Notes under the pieces: generated by a model
Databases searched by the model: none
What the model was told of the DNA's origin: nothing
The model's input: only the letters and a program-made list of their open reading frames with translations
Program-made: the position numbers and the translations under genes
Assembly: GCA_029547025.1 (NCBI GenBank)
Contig: JAKPQA010000094.1
Span: 1 to 59,530 of the forward strand
From: Armatimonadota bacterium
GTDB taxonomy: Bacteria; Armatimonadota; Zipacnadia; UBA1398; JAKPQA01
Reading direction: 5' to 3'
DNA: 59,530 nucleotides
Shown: positions 51,477-59,530 of the stretch, one piece after another
Numbering within the stretch: position 1 is the stretch's first letter
How the letters are laid out: every line of letters begins with the position of its first letter

Positions 51477-53408
51477 TCACCGGTTTGGGCGTCTCGGGGC
51501 TCCCGTGGGCTCCGGCCCGGCGTCGCTCGGAACGCGGAGCTCGATGGACTCGTCCTCCGGCTGGCCCTCGGTGACGATATGGTACGCGCCCGGTCCTTCC
51601 CGATCCACCGTGTGCGTCTTGCGCTGCCCGCCCTCGCGCCAGACGTGCCGGATGGTCACCCGGCCGCCGGTCCGGGGCTCGTCCTCGGTGCAGTGGGCGT
51701 AGATGCGAATGTTGTTCAGGCCGGGGTCACCGGTGTAGCGCACGAAGACGGTGCGCGCGGGTTCGGCCAGCCGGATCTCGGGGTCGGCATTGGTGAACCA
51801 GTGATTGCAGTAGGTGGGGACCTGCGACCGGAACACCTCGACGAACCCCTCTGGCTCCCCGACGGCGTAGGCGATGGCGTTCCGCGTCTGCGTCGCGGCC
51901 TGCCCCTGGTGTGTAGTGAAGCTGGCGCCGGCCGTGAGCCACGCGATCCGTGTCCCCGGCGGTGCGTCGACCCGGGCGGTGATGGTGCCGCGGATGCGGG
52001 CTGTCTGCCGGGCGGGGTCGTAGTCCTCCGGTGGTTCGACGAGGTACTGGAGCAGCCCCTCAGGCCGGTGGGCGCGAGAGCGCAGCTCGACCACGCGCGT
52101 CTGCAGGCCATAGTGGTCGCCCGTGCGGTACTCCATCCGGTTCGTGCCCGGACGCAGTGAGGGCAGTGCCGCGGGGGCCACCTGCACCCAGGTCGTGATC
52201 CGCAGTGAGCGCACGACGGCTCGGCCGGGCTCTCCACTCAGCCGGATCCGCAGCAAGTAGCCGTAGGTGCCTGCCACGCTTGGGGTCACGTCGATGCGCG
52301 TGGGGCCGTCCGGGATGAGCAGGGGTTGCCACGTGAGGCCGTTGTCGAGCGAAAGCGTCAGTTCCGCGCCGCGGGCGTCGAGCTCGATCACGGAGGCCTC
52401 CCGGTCATCGGCGGTGGTGTCCATGTCGCCGACGACGGGCACGATGATGTAGGGTGAGCGCACTTCGAAGATGGCGTAGCCCTCGCCTTGGTGCGTCAGC
52501 GTGAGGCCGTCGGGCCCCGGCTCCACGCCCGCGGCGCTGTACACGCCGTCGGCGAAGTCGGTCGAGGGGCGCTTCAGGTTGGGCTCGTAGACGAACCGCC
52601 CATTGCCGTAGTTGTGGATCGAGAAGTCCCGGTGGTTCGGTTTGGGCCCAACCGGTTCGGCCCGGAGCAGCGCCCGCAGCCAGTCCTCCTGGTTATAGCG
52701 GGGATCGTGATGCCACCGGCCGCCCTGTGGCGCCCACCACCGCGTGAACGTTTCGCCCTGCCGGAGCACGTAGTCCATCGTGTGCCCGGTGGAATGAAAG
52801 TCGTGGTAGTACTCGACCGGAGTGGTTTCGTACACCTTCCGCGTCTCCTCCAGCGGGTCGTTGGGGAAGAAGAGCGGCCCGCGGCCCGTCCAGAGCGCGG
52901 GGTCGGTTCGCGCTTCGTCCATCGATGCCAGGCGGCCGTCGGGTCTCCGGAAGGCGGCGCGGACATCCAGGTCCAGGTAGTGCCAACTGCCGTCGTAGAA
53001 CGTCTCGGCAGCCACGTGGCTCCAGCCGGGGAGGACCAGCGTGCGCGCCTCCCCCAACCCGGCGCCCTCGCAGATGCCCGCCATGACCGGTCCGAGGATG
53101 GCGCAGTAGGCGTAGCCGTAGACGTTGATGATCTTGATCGGGTCCCGAATGGTGCGGTACTCGCTGAGGTCGTCATCGCCCTCAATGACCTCGTTCATGT
53201 GGAACAGCCCCGTGCGCGGGTCCACCAGGTACCGGTAGATCTCCCACGCCCGCGCGTCGCCCGCCAGGTCCTTCCAGCGGGGGTACTCCGAGAACGTTCT
53301 GAGGCTGTAGGCATCGGCGTGATGCGGCGACACCACGCGGGGCGAGTACTGGGCCGCGAAGGCGCCGGCTGCGGAGAGAAGCATCACTACGACAGGTAGG
53401 AGCCACAC
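51477..53408 (-). CDS. secreted transglutaminase-like protein
   Basis: This 643-residue protein has a signal peptide (LLPVVVMLLSAAGAFA). A transglutaminase-like core follows, with Cys102 in VYGYAYCAILGPVMAG, His131 in PGWSHVAAETF and Asp146 in HYLDLDV, which matches the Cys-His-Asp triad. The remaining 450 residues are beta-rich and of unknown family, with repeated 'YGNGRF...', 'SLDNGLTWQPLL' and 'TWVQVAPAAL' stretches. It starts at GTG 53408 behind GAGGTGAT. It could crosslink or cut envelope or matrix proteins. It lies 44 bases downstream of the GH2 gene on the same strand, so it is probably cotranscribed with it. Confidence 0.75.
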   Translation of the reverse strand: MWLLPVVVMLLSAAGAFAAQYSPRVVSPHHADAYSLRTFSEYPRWKDLAGDARAWEIYRYLVDPRTGLFHMNEVIEGDDDLSEYRTIRDPIKIINVYGYAYCAILGPVMAGICEGAGLGEARTLVLPGWSHVAAETFYDGSWHYLDLDVRAAFRRPDGRLASMDEARTDPALWTGRGPLFFPNDPLEETRKVYETTPVEYYHDFHSTGHTMDYVLRQGETFTRWWAPQGGRWHHDPRYNQEDWLRALLRAEPVGPKPNHRDFSIHNYGNGRFVYEPNLKRPSTDFADGVYSAAGVEPGPDGLTLTHQGEGYAIFEVRSPYIIVPVVGDMDTTADDREASVIELDARGAELTLSLDNGLTWQPLLIPDGPTRIDVTPSVAGTYGYLLRIRLSGEPGRAVVRSLRITTWVQVAPAALPSLRPGTNRMEYRTGDHYGLQTRVVELRSRAHRPEGLLQYLVEPPEDYDPARQTARIRGTITARVDAPPGTRIAWLTAGASFTTHQGQAATQTRNAIAYAVGEPEGFVEVFRSQVPTYCNHWFTNADPEIRLAEPARTVFVRYTGDPGLNNIRIYAHCTEDEPRTGGRVTIRHVWREGGQRKTHTVDREGPGAYHIVTEGQPEDESIELRVPSDAGPEPTGAPRRPNR

Positions 53409-53452
53409 GGTGGATCACCTCGGTGGTCGGACTGCCGCGGGATCCGGGCCGC

Positions 53453-56047
53453 TCAGGCCCAAGGGTTCCGCGGCATGATGGGCACGGTGGCGAACGACAC
53501 CTCGTCGGGCGTTCTGCCGTCGGCCAGGCGAGTCCGGCACGGCACCCCCGGCAGCAGGTCGAACCAGTTCTCCGACACCAGCTCGCGCCCGCCATCCTCA
53601 GTGAACACCGCGTGGCAGTAGACCGGGCTCGAGACCCGCAGCCAGCCATCACCGGTGTCGTCGACGCGGATCACGGGGTCGGCCAGAGCCAGCTCGCGGT
53701 GCGGCAGCAGCGTCCAGATCGATTGGTCGAACGGCGTGCCGTCGGCGTGATGCATGACGGCCGCATAGAGCCAGTGTCGCGGGTCGTACGTTTCGGGGTC
53801 CCGTGGCGCCGACGCCGCCTCGACCATTCCGTTCGCGGGCACCTGGATGGCGTGGCTCTCGACCTGGCGCGCGGCGCCGTCGAGGCGCCACCAGCCGGTC
53901 TGGACCGTGACGGCCACGGCCGAGAGCGTGTCGTTCACCACGCGCGTGACCAGCCGGTCGCCGCGTGGGCGCACGATAACCTTCAGCGGCGCGCAGGCCC
54001 GGCGGACGGCGTAGTAGCTGGCCTTCCGGCGGAGGTAGTAGTCGAGGATCGACCAGCCGGTCTCGCCCCAGCAGTCGGAGTACGACCAGATCAGCGCGCC
54101 GGCGCAGTCGTCCCGACCGTCCTGCTTGCGGAACCGCAGGGCCTCCATGGCCCCCCCATGAGCCAGCGCCTGAAACATCTGGCCATAGCGCACGTAGTGC
54201 TCGATATCCAGCCCCTCGGGGTCGGCGTAGTGCAGCCGTATGGCCGCCGGGATGGTGTCTTTCTCGAACATGCTGGTGTGCAGGCGCCAGGCCAGGGTGC
54301 CAGGCTGCATCTCGTCTGGAGCCAGGTACTCGCGCATCGAGTCGAGGTGGGCCGGGCCAATGGCCCCGTACTCGCTGACGAAGCGTGAGCGGCACTCGTC
54401 GAACACCTCGTGCCGGATGCGGCGGTTCATGTCGGCGTTCATGAAGAACGGGTGCCACCAGTGGCAGTCGCCGGTGAGCTCGTCGTTGGGATCCTCCCCG
54501 CCCGCCGGGCTGCCCGGCCAATAGGGCCGCTTCGGGTCGAGCTGCCTGCAGATGTCGGGCAGCATCTGGTTGTAGAAGAGCTGGCCGCCGAGATCGAGCG
54601 GCTGCGTCTTGTCCGGGTTCCACCAGTCGCGGAAGCCCCAGGTGCACTCGTTGTTGCCACACCAGAGCGCGATGCTCGGGTGGTGCCTCAGCTGCGGGAC
54701 GATCGCACGTGCCTCGGCCTGGATCGCGTCGCGGAACGACCGGTCGTGCTCCGGGTAGGTCGTACAGGTCAGCATGAAGTCCTGCCAGACGAGGATGCCC
54801 GTTCGGTCGCATGCATCGTAGAAGGCCGGCGCCTCGTAGATCGAGCACCCGTTGATGCGGATCATGGTCATGTTCGCGTTGCGGGCCTCGGCGACCAGGG
54901 CCTCGTACTTGGCGTCGGAGACGCGGGCGAGGATCGGGTCGTGCGGTCCGATGTTGCCTCCCCGGCAGAACACGTCTTCGCCGTTCACGCGGATGCAGAA
55001 CCGGCTGCCTTCCTCCATGCGCGTGCGGTCGATCTGGATGGCCCGCAGCCCGATGTGGAAGGCGCGCTCATCGCACACGGTCCCGTCGGCATCGGTGGTG
55101 CAGGCCCTGACGCCATAGAGTGGCTGCTCGCCCATGCCGTTGGGCCACCACAGGCGCGGCTGCAGGATCTCGATCCAGTCGCGGACCGGTGCCCGCCCTG
55201 GCGGGGCATCGAGGTCGTACTCCCGCCTGGCCGGCGGCGGGCCCTCCGGAGCGGTGATCTCGACCGTCAGAACGCAGCGCCGCTCGGCCCACGGGTGGAG
55301 GTTCTCGACAACGGCCTCGAGCTCCAGCAGCACCTGCTGGCCGTGGAACACGGTATCCAGGCGGATGTCGTCCAGGACGGCGAGGCTGCGGCCCTCGAGG
55401 CGGACGCCGCGCCCGATGCCGATGTTGGGGAGCGCGTCGACCCAGTCCCAGCCGTAGGTGAACTGCGGCTTGCGCAGCCACTTCTTGCCCGGCCACATCC
55501 GGGCGCGCACTGGATCGCCGTCGATGGGCGGGTTGGGGATCGCTCCGCCGGCCGCCGTGTTCGGCTGCAGAGCCTGCCCCTGCCCCGGTAACGTTGCGTC
55601 TGCCGCCGTCTCGCTTCCTGCCGTGAGCCGAACCACCAGCTCGTTCTCGCCCGCGACCAGCAGATCCCGCACATGGAACGCGTGCGGCACGAAAGCGTTC
55701 GTCGCCTCGCCGACGAGCCGGCCGTTGACGAAGATTTGCGCGTAGAGGTCCAGGCCATCGAAGACCAACTGCTGGCGCTCGTACGAGAGGAAGCGCTCGT
55801 CGACCTCGAATGCCCTTCGGTACCACCACGACCGGGTCTCGGGCCACCGGCACTCGGGCATATGGGCGCCGATGGTGGGCTCGGGCATCTGGCCGGCGCG
55901 GATGAGATCGAGGTGGATCTCGCCCGGCACCTGGGCGGGCAGCCAACCATCGATGGCCTCGCGGACCTTCCGGAGTCCGTCGAGACCGATGCAATCGATC
56001 GAGTCCGGTCGGACGTGCCATGTGCCGTTCAGCGGGAGGGTGGTCAT
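53453..56047 (-). CDS. GH2-family beta-mannosidase-like glycoside hydrolase
   Basis: This protein of about 864 residues has the GH2 layout: a sugar-binding N-terminal domain (PLNGTWHVRPDS; PECRWPETRSWWYRRAFEV), an Ig-like domain and a TIM barrel. Catalytic acid/base Glu467 is in LWCGNNE, and the nucleophile Glu559 is in RFVSEYG. GGNIGPHDP and NANMTMIRINGCSIYE are typical of GH2 beta-mannosidases. The frame is open to 56188; I chose the ATG at 56047 with AGGTGA upstream. It has no signal peptide, so it probably acts on oligosaccharides in the cytoplasm. Confidence 0.88.
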   Translation of the reverse strand: MTTLPLNGTWHVRPDSIDCIGLDGLRKVREAIDGWLPAQVPGEIHLDLIRAGQMPEPTIGAHMPECRWPETRSWWYRRAFEVDERFLSYERQQLVFDGLDLYAQIFVNGRLVGEATNAFVPHAFHVRDLLVAGENELVVRLTAGSETAADATLPGQGQALQPNTAAGGAIPNPPIDGDPVRARMWPGKKWLRKPQFTYGWDWVDALPNIGIGRGVRLEGRSLAVLDDIRLDTVFHGQQVLLELEAVVENLHPWAERRCVLTVEITAPEGPPPARREYDLDAPPGRAPVRDWIEILQPRLWWPNGMGEQPLYGVRACTTDADGTVCDERAFHIGLRAIQIDRTRMEEGSRFCIRVNGEDVFCRGGNIGPHDPILARVSDAKYEALVAEARNANMTMIRINGCSIYEAPAFYDACDRTGILVWQDFMLTCTTYPEHDRSFRDAIQAEARAIVPQLRHHPSIALWCGNNECTWGFRDWWNPDKTQPLDLGGQLFYNQMLPDICRQLDPKRPYWPGSPAGGEDPNDELTGDCHWWHPFFMNADMNRRIRHEVFDECRSRFVSEYGAIGPAHLDSMREYLAPDEMQPGTLAWRLHTSMFEKDTIPAAIRLHYADPEGLDIEHYVRYGQMFQALAHGGAMEALRFRKQDGRDDCAGALIWSYSDCWGETGWSILDYYLRRKASYYAVRRACAPLKVIVRPRGDRLVTRVVNDTLSAVAVTVQTGWWRLDGAARQVESHAIQVPANGMVEAASAPRDPETYDPRHWLYAAVMHHADGTPFDQSIWTLLPHRELALADPVIRVDDTGDGWLRVSSPVYCHAVFTEDGGRELVSENWFDLLPGVPCRTRLADGRTPDEVSFATVPIMPRNPWA

Positions 56048-56334
56048 GGTGTCACCTGCCCTGGAGGCCCTGGGGCGCGGGGAGCGCGCCGCCGGAAGGT
56101 CTTCCCCGGGAGCGCCGGCATCCCTGCCGGGCTGACGAGGCCGGGCGTCCGCCGCCGAGGGGGCTGAGGCGTCTCGCCGATGAGCCATGGCTGGATCCCA
56201 TGACCGGACCGTGGTCCGCTCGGTCAGGCCCTGCGGGGCTCCGACGCCCTCTGCGTTCGTGCCGACGGAGGTCTCTGGCGGTGCCGAACCGTAACAGGGG
56301 ATGTTTCGTGCCGCTCAGACTGAGGGGGATGACC

Positions 56335-57402
56335 ATGTTCGCACGGTCCGTTGAGATGTTGTCATCGGCGCTACTACCCACCACTGCCATGTTGCTGTGG
56401 CTGGCCCCGGGTGCTGCGGACGCCGATGACCCGGCGCTGACCTGGGTGGATGCGCAGACACTGACGGTGGAAGGCAAGGGTTGGGCCGGCACCGAGAGTC
56501 TCTACGACCGCCTGCCGGCCAAGGCCAAGGGCGTGGTGCGCGATGGAGTCTGGGAGCTGAGCCGACACAGCGCCGGCCTGTGTGTGCGGTTCCAGACCAC
56601 CGCGGCCACGATCCATGTGAAGTGGGAAGTCACGGGCGAACTCGCCATGCCGCACATGCCTGCCTCGGGCGTCAGCGGGGTGGACCTTTACGCCAAGACC
56701 GACACCGGCTGGCGCTTCGTGGGCAACGGGCGCCCCAGCGGCCCGGCGAATCAGGCCAGTTTCGGCCCCGGGGCCGCTCCAGAGCTGTGCCTCTACCTCC
56801 CGCTGTACAATCACACCCAGTCCGTGCAGATCGGCGTGCCCGAGGGCGAGACCATCGCGGCCGCCCCGGTTCGCGGCAAGCCGGTGGTCTTCTACGGGAC
56901 CTCGATCACCCAGGGCGGGTGTGCCTCGCGCCCGGGCATGGCCTACACCAACATCGTGGGCCGGAAGCTCAACGTGCCGATCATCAATCTGGGCTTCTCG
57001 GGGAACGGCCTGAGCGAACCGGAGATGGCCGATCTGCTCGCTGAGCTCGACGCCTCCGCGTATGTGCTCGACCCGCTGTGGAACATGTCACCGGCCATGG
57101 TGCGTGAGCGGATTGCGCCCTTCGTGCGGACGCTGAGGGCCGCCCATCCCGAGACACCGATCCTGCTGGCCGAGGACTGCACCATCTGGGGCAACGTCCC
57201 AACCGAGAAGGGGGCGCTGCTTCGCGAGATCCACGGCCAGCTCGAGCGCGACGGCGTGGCGAACCTCTTCTTCGTCTCCGCGGAGGGCATGATGGGGCCG
57301 GACGACGAGGGCACCGTGGATGGGTGCCACCCCACGGATCTCGGGTTCATGCACCAGGCCGAGGTGTTCGTGGCCGCGCTCCGGCCGGTTCTGGGTCTCT
57401 AG
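56335..57402 (+). CDS. secreted SGNH/GDSL hydrolase
   Basis: This 355-residue protein has a signal peptide (SSALLPTTAMLLWLAPGAADA). An N-terminal beta domain of about 150 residues is followed by an SGNH hydrolase with catalytic Ser190 in FYGTSITQGG, an oxyanion Gly in GFSGNG and Asp329/His332 in DGCHPTDLG. Such proteins are carbohydrate esterases (acetylxylan-type) or related lipases. The start is the ATG at 56335 (GAGGGG 7 bases upstream) or the ATG two codons earlier (56329). It is divergent from the GH2 gene by 287 bases and may share its regulation. Confidence 0.85.
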   Translation: MFARSVEMLSSALLPTTAMLLWLAPGAADADDPALTWVDAQTLTVEGKGWAGTESLYDRLPAKAKGVVRDGVWELSRHSAGLCVRFQTTAATIHVKWEVTGELAMPHMPASGVSGVDLYAKTDTGWRFVGNGRPSGPANQASFGPGAAPELCLYLPLYNHTQSVQIGVPEGETIAAAPVRGKPVVFYGTSITQGGCASRPGMAYTNIVGRKLNVPIINLGFSGNGLSEPEMADLLAELDASAYVLDPLWNMSPAMVRERIAPFVRTLRAAHPETPILLAEDCTIWGNVPTEKGALLREIHGQLERDGVANLFFVSAEGMMGPDDEGTVDGCHPTDLGFMHQAEVFVAALRPVLGL

Positions 57403-57424
57403 GGCGGGTCTCAGGCGGCCGCCC
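57402..57424 (+). terminator. possible weak hairpin after the SGNH gene
   Basis: GGGCGG (57402-57407) and CCGCCC (57419-57424) form a 6-bp stem with an 11-base loop right at the stop codon. It has no T-tract, so terminator function is uncertain. Confidence 0.25.
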
Positions 57425-57472
57425 GAGCACGAAATGGCCCGGGTGCCAGGGTTAGGTCCAGGGGCGTTTGGG

Positions 57473-57478
57473 TATACT
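57473..57478 (+). promoter_or_regulatory. -10 element TATACT ahead of the Met/Gly-rich gene
   Basis: TATACT matches five of six -10 positions and lies 38 bases before the start codon. No good -35 hexamer is at the right distance, so an activator may be needed. Confidence 0.4.
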
Positions 57479-57516
57479 CTATTTGTACAACTTTGCCCTG
57501 CGAGGGGCTGGTCGGC

Positions 57517-58239
57517 ATGAAACGCAGGCTTCTGACCTCCACCGCGCTGGTGTTCCTGCTCGCCCTCGCCGCCACGGCCCAGGGGCAGCGGGAGCAGGGA
57601 TTCGAGGGCTTCGGCGACGACGTGCCGCCCGCGTCCTTTGACGGCCCAGTGATGCCGGCGGTGGGCACCACCCCCATGGCCATAGCCTCGATGCCACCCA
57701 TGGTCGAGCCGCAAGGTTTTGGCTACGACTCCGGCATGCTGCCCAGCAGCTTCGGGGGCTTCGGTGGCGATCTGCCCCAGGCGGAGATGCCTCCGGGCCT
57801 GGATCCCCCCGCGGGCGTGGGCCAGGGAATGGCGGGCCTGCAGGGGATGGACCCCTCGGTGCTGATGGGCATGCTCGGCAACTTGCAGGGCCAGGCGGGC
57901 ATGGGGTTCCAGCTGGACTACGCCACGCTGGCGGCCCTGCTCAACGGCATGCAGGGCCCATCGGGGGCCGGTGGCACCGCGTTGGCTGGTCAGGCCGATA
58001 TCAACCAGCTCCTCCAGTTGCTGGCCAGCATGTACGGCGTGAGTGCCCCCAACGGCATCGATGCGGCAATGATCCAGCAGGGCATCGCGAACCTCCGCGA
58101 GATGCAGACCTGGGAGGGCATGGAGGGCATTGACTTCGGCCCGCTCATGCAGCTCCTCGAGGGCAACTCCGGTGCATTCGCTGGCGGCCAGTGGCCCCAG
58201 TACAGCCCCGAGCAGTGGCAGGAGCTGCTCGGCGAGTAG
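57517..58239 (+). CDS. secreted Met/Gly/Gln-rich protein of unknown function
   Basis: This 240-residue protein has a signal peptide (LLTSTALVFLLALAATAQG). The mature part is low-complexity and rich in Gly, Met, Pro and Gln (for example GFGYDSGMLPSSFGGFGG, VGQGMAGLQGMDPSVLMGML). It has three short helical stretches of similar length that recall a repeat. No family is recognisable. GAGGGG lies 9 bases before the ATG at 57517. It precedes recF, from which it is separated by 176 bases, and is probably independent of it. Confidence 0.6.
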   Translation: MKRRLLTSTALVFLLALAATAQGQREQGFEGFGDDVPPASFDGPVMPAVGTTPMAIASMPPMVEPQGFGYDSGMLPSSFGGFGGDLPQAEMPPGLDPPAGVGQGMAGLQGMDPSVLMGMLGNLQGQAGMGFQLDYATLAALLNGMQGPSGAGGTALAGQADINQLLQLLASMYGVSAPNGIDAAMIQQGIANLREMQTWEGMEGIDFGPLMQLLEGNSGAFAGGQWPQYSPEQWQELLGE

Positions 58240-58415
58240 CCGTTCACACACGAGGGTGGGCATGCCATCCGGCCCGCGTCCCAGCACGGGAGAGCCGGGG
58301 GCATCCTCTCATCGCAAGTCCCCCGCTGGGTCGCCATGGAGTACGATAGGCCCAGCCGGGACTGTTTCGCGACCGTCGCGCCGATCCCGGGCTCCGCAGA
58401 ACAGGGTGGCCCTTG

Positions 58416-59530
58416 GTGTTCGTCCGCCGTCTTCAGTGCACCGACTTCCGCAACTACGCCTCGCTGGACTGGGCGATCCCGGCGGGCTACGTGGTTGTCA
58501 TCGGCGCCAATGGCCAGGGGAAGACCAATCTGGCCGAGATGATCCAGTTCCTTGCCACGGGCAAGTCACACCGCACGACGGTTGATCGTCGGATGATCCG
58601 CTTCGATCACGACGCCCTCCGCGTGACGGCGGACTTCCGCCGGGCGGATCTGGGCGAGTGCTCTCTGACGACCCATCTGTCGCGTGATGGGCAGAGGCGC
58701 CTCGAACTCAACGGCGTGGTCCGGCCCGCACAGTCCGACGTGCTGGGCTATCTCAACTGCGCCCTGTTCTCCGCGCTGGATGTGGATCTCATCGCCGGGG
58801 ATCCGGCCCATCGCCGAAGGCACCTGAACGAAGAGCTCGCCAAGGCATACCCGCGCTACTACGATGACCTGGCCGCCTACCGCCGGGCCCTGGCCCAACG
58901 CAACCGCCTGCTGCGCGATGCACAAGGGGAGCGGTGTCTGCCACCTCATGCACTCGGGTTCACTCACCAGTTCGCTCGCGCTGGCGGCCGCGTACTCGAG
59001 CGTCGTCTGCGCTACGTCGCCGAGCTGAAGCCCATGGTCGAGGAGGTCTATGGCCGCGTGGCAGGCACGGACGGCGTCCTCACGCTCCGCTATGCCACCA
59101 CGGCACCGGGGCTCGGCGAGGGCGGGGAGTCCGAGTCGACCGAGGCACTGCTCCGGGCGCTGGCTGAAGTCGAGGCCGAGGAGCTTCGCCGCGGGATGAC
59201 ACTCGTGGGCCCCCATCGCGACGACCTATCGTTCTCGCTCCAGGGCAAGGACCTGCGACGGTATGGCTCGCGGGGGCAACAGAAGACGGCCGCCATCGCG
59301 TTGCGCCTGGCGGAGGCCCCCCGGTCGGCGCGGACCGATGAGGCACCGGTATTGGTGCTCGATGACATCATGTCGGAACTCGATCGGAGCCGGCGGGAGC
59401 GGCTCGTGGCTGAGCTGGACCCCTTCGATCAGGTCATCATCATCGGCACGACCGAGTCGGACTTCGTGCCGGGACTGCTCGACCGGGCCAGCCGGTATAT
59501 GGTCGACGCGGGCCGGTTGACGGCGGGCTA
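58416..59530 (+). CDS. recF: DNA replication/repair protein RecF (right end cut)
   Basis: At least 371 residues of RecF are present. The Walker A GANGQGKTN (residues 30-38) follows the family start LQCTDFRNY. The middle holds LDVDLIAGDPAHRRRHLNEEL, a signature-like YGSRGQQKTAAIALRLAEA and a Walker B LVLDDIMSELD, so the ATPase is intact. RecF loads RecA at single-strand gaps with RecO and RecR. The start is the GTG at 58416, or the TTG just before it. The frame is still open at the window edge and the next codon begins TA, so the gene may stop right there at the usual length. dnaN and gyrB are not next to it. Confidence 0.92.
   Translation, partial: MFVRRLQCTDFRNYASLDWAIPAGYVVVIGANGQGKTNLAEMIQFLATGKSHRTTVDRRMIRFDHDALRVTADFRRADLGECSLTTHLSRDGQRRLELNGVVRPAQSDVLGYLNCALFSALDVDLIAGDPAHRRRHLNEELAKAYPRYYDDLAAYRRALAQRNRLLRDAQGERCLPPHALGFTHQFARAGGRVLERRLRYVAELKPMVEEVYGRVAGTDGVLTLRYATTAPGLGEGGESESTEALLRALAEVEAEELRRGMTLVGPHRDDLSFSLQGKDLRRYGSRGQQKTAAIALRLAEAPRSARTDEAPVLVLDDIMSELDRSRRERLVAELDPFDQVIIIGTTESDFVPGLLDRASRYMVDAGRLTAG

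Noticed and set aside
57088-58287. A 399-codon minus-strand frame over the SGNH and Met/Gly-rich genes
   Set aside because: Both plus-strand genes have signal peptides and, for SGNH, catalytic motifs. The minus-strand frame has neither motifs nor a start context.

Overview
The window reads as a chromosomal segment of a high-GC, Gram-negative-type (diderm) bacterium, most likely Armatimonadota or a close relative. The diderm call rests on a TolC-type outer-membrane efflux protein. The phylum call is an inference from four things: a pseudopilin with the [17 protein letters not shown] neck and an H-X9-DG tail, a DUF6785-type membrane protein, several Gfo/Idh/MocA oxidoreductases (one Tat-exported), and ThuA, GH127, GH2 and SGNH carbohydrate genes. 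No phage, insertion sequence, CRISPR array or rRNA gene is visible. One tRNA gene (Gln, UUG) is present.

Layout. 1-2522 (+): the end of a MacB-type efflux operon (permease, TolC, ATPase). 2543-9392 (-): two tandem paralogous hybrid histidine kinases. 9786-10705 (+): a small lipoprotein and a pseudopilin. 11173-14436 (-): a secreted HEAT-repeat protein and a Tat-exported oxidoreductase. 14704-15699 (+): a zinc-ribbon/M50 site-2 protease. 15696-21165 (-): a tightly packed operon of a degenerate ComEC-like metallo-beta-lactamase protein, MoxR ATPase, DUF58 protein and TgpA-like membrane transglutaminase. 21337-23261 (+): lexA and a GlcF-like Fe-S protein. 23344-27989 (+): a conserved housekeeping run of 3D/G5 protein, rsmA, ispE, nucleotidyltransferase, tRNA-Gln, L25 (ctc) and smpB. 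27990-28576 is a hairpin-dense gap without a gene.

From 28577 onward the content is mostly secretory and carbohydrate-related: a beta-helix protein (-), an FKBP lipoprotein, a ThuA protein and an oxidoreductase (+). A 96-bp multi-hairpin element at 34089-34184 separates these from a minus-strand run (34178-43466). That run holds an internally duplicated ABC-2 permease, a 3-TM protein, an HDAC-like deacetylase, a secreted Ig-like protein, a DUF6785-type transporter and two apparently paralogous lipoproteins. Then come a UroD-family protein, GH127 and an oxidoreductase (+), two tandem CNNM/CorC proteins (+), a secreted transglutaminase-like protein and a GH2 beta-mannosidase-like enzyme (-), an SGNH hydrolase and a Met/Gly-rich secreted protein (+), and finally recF, which is open at the right edge.

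How the genes fit together: the right half looks like scattered small operons for taking up and degrading plant or algal polysaccharides, with secreted lyase and esterase candidates, GH127 and GH2 hydrolases and sugar dehydrogenase-like enzymes. The centre is core cell maintenance (SOS repressor, translation, isoprenoid synthesis). The most unusual items are the pseudoenzyme heading the MoxR-DUF58-TgpA operon, the tRNA-Gln gene that supplies the stop codon of the preceding gene, the fused duplicated ABC-2 permease, and the structured intergenic elements. All assignments are by eye, from motifs and gene context.
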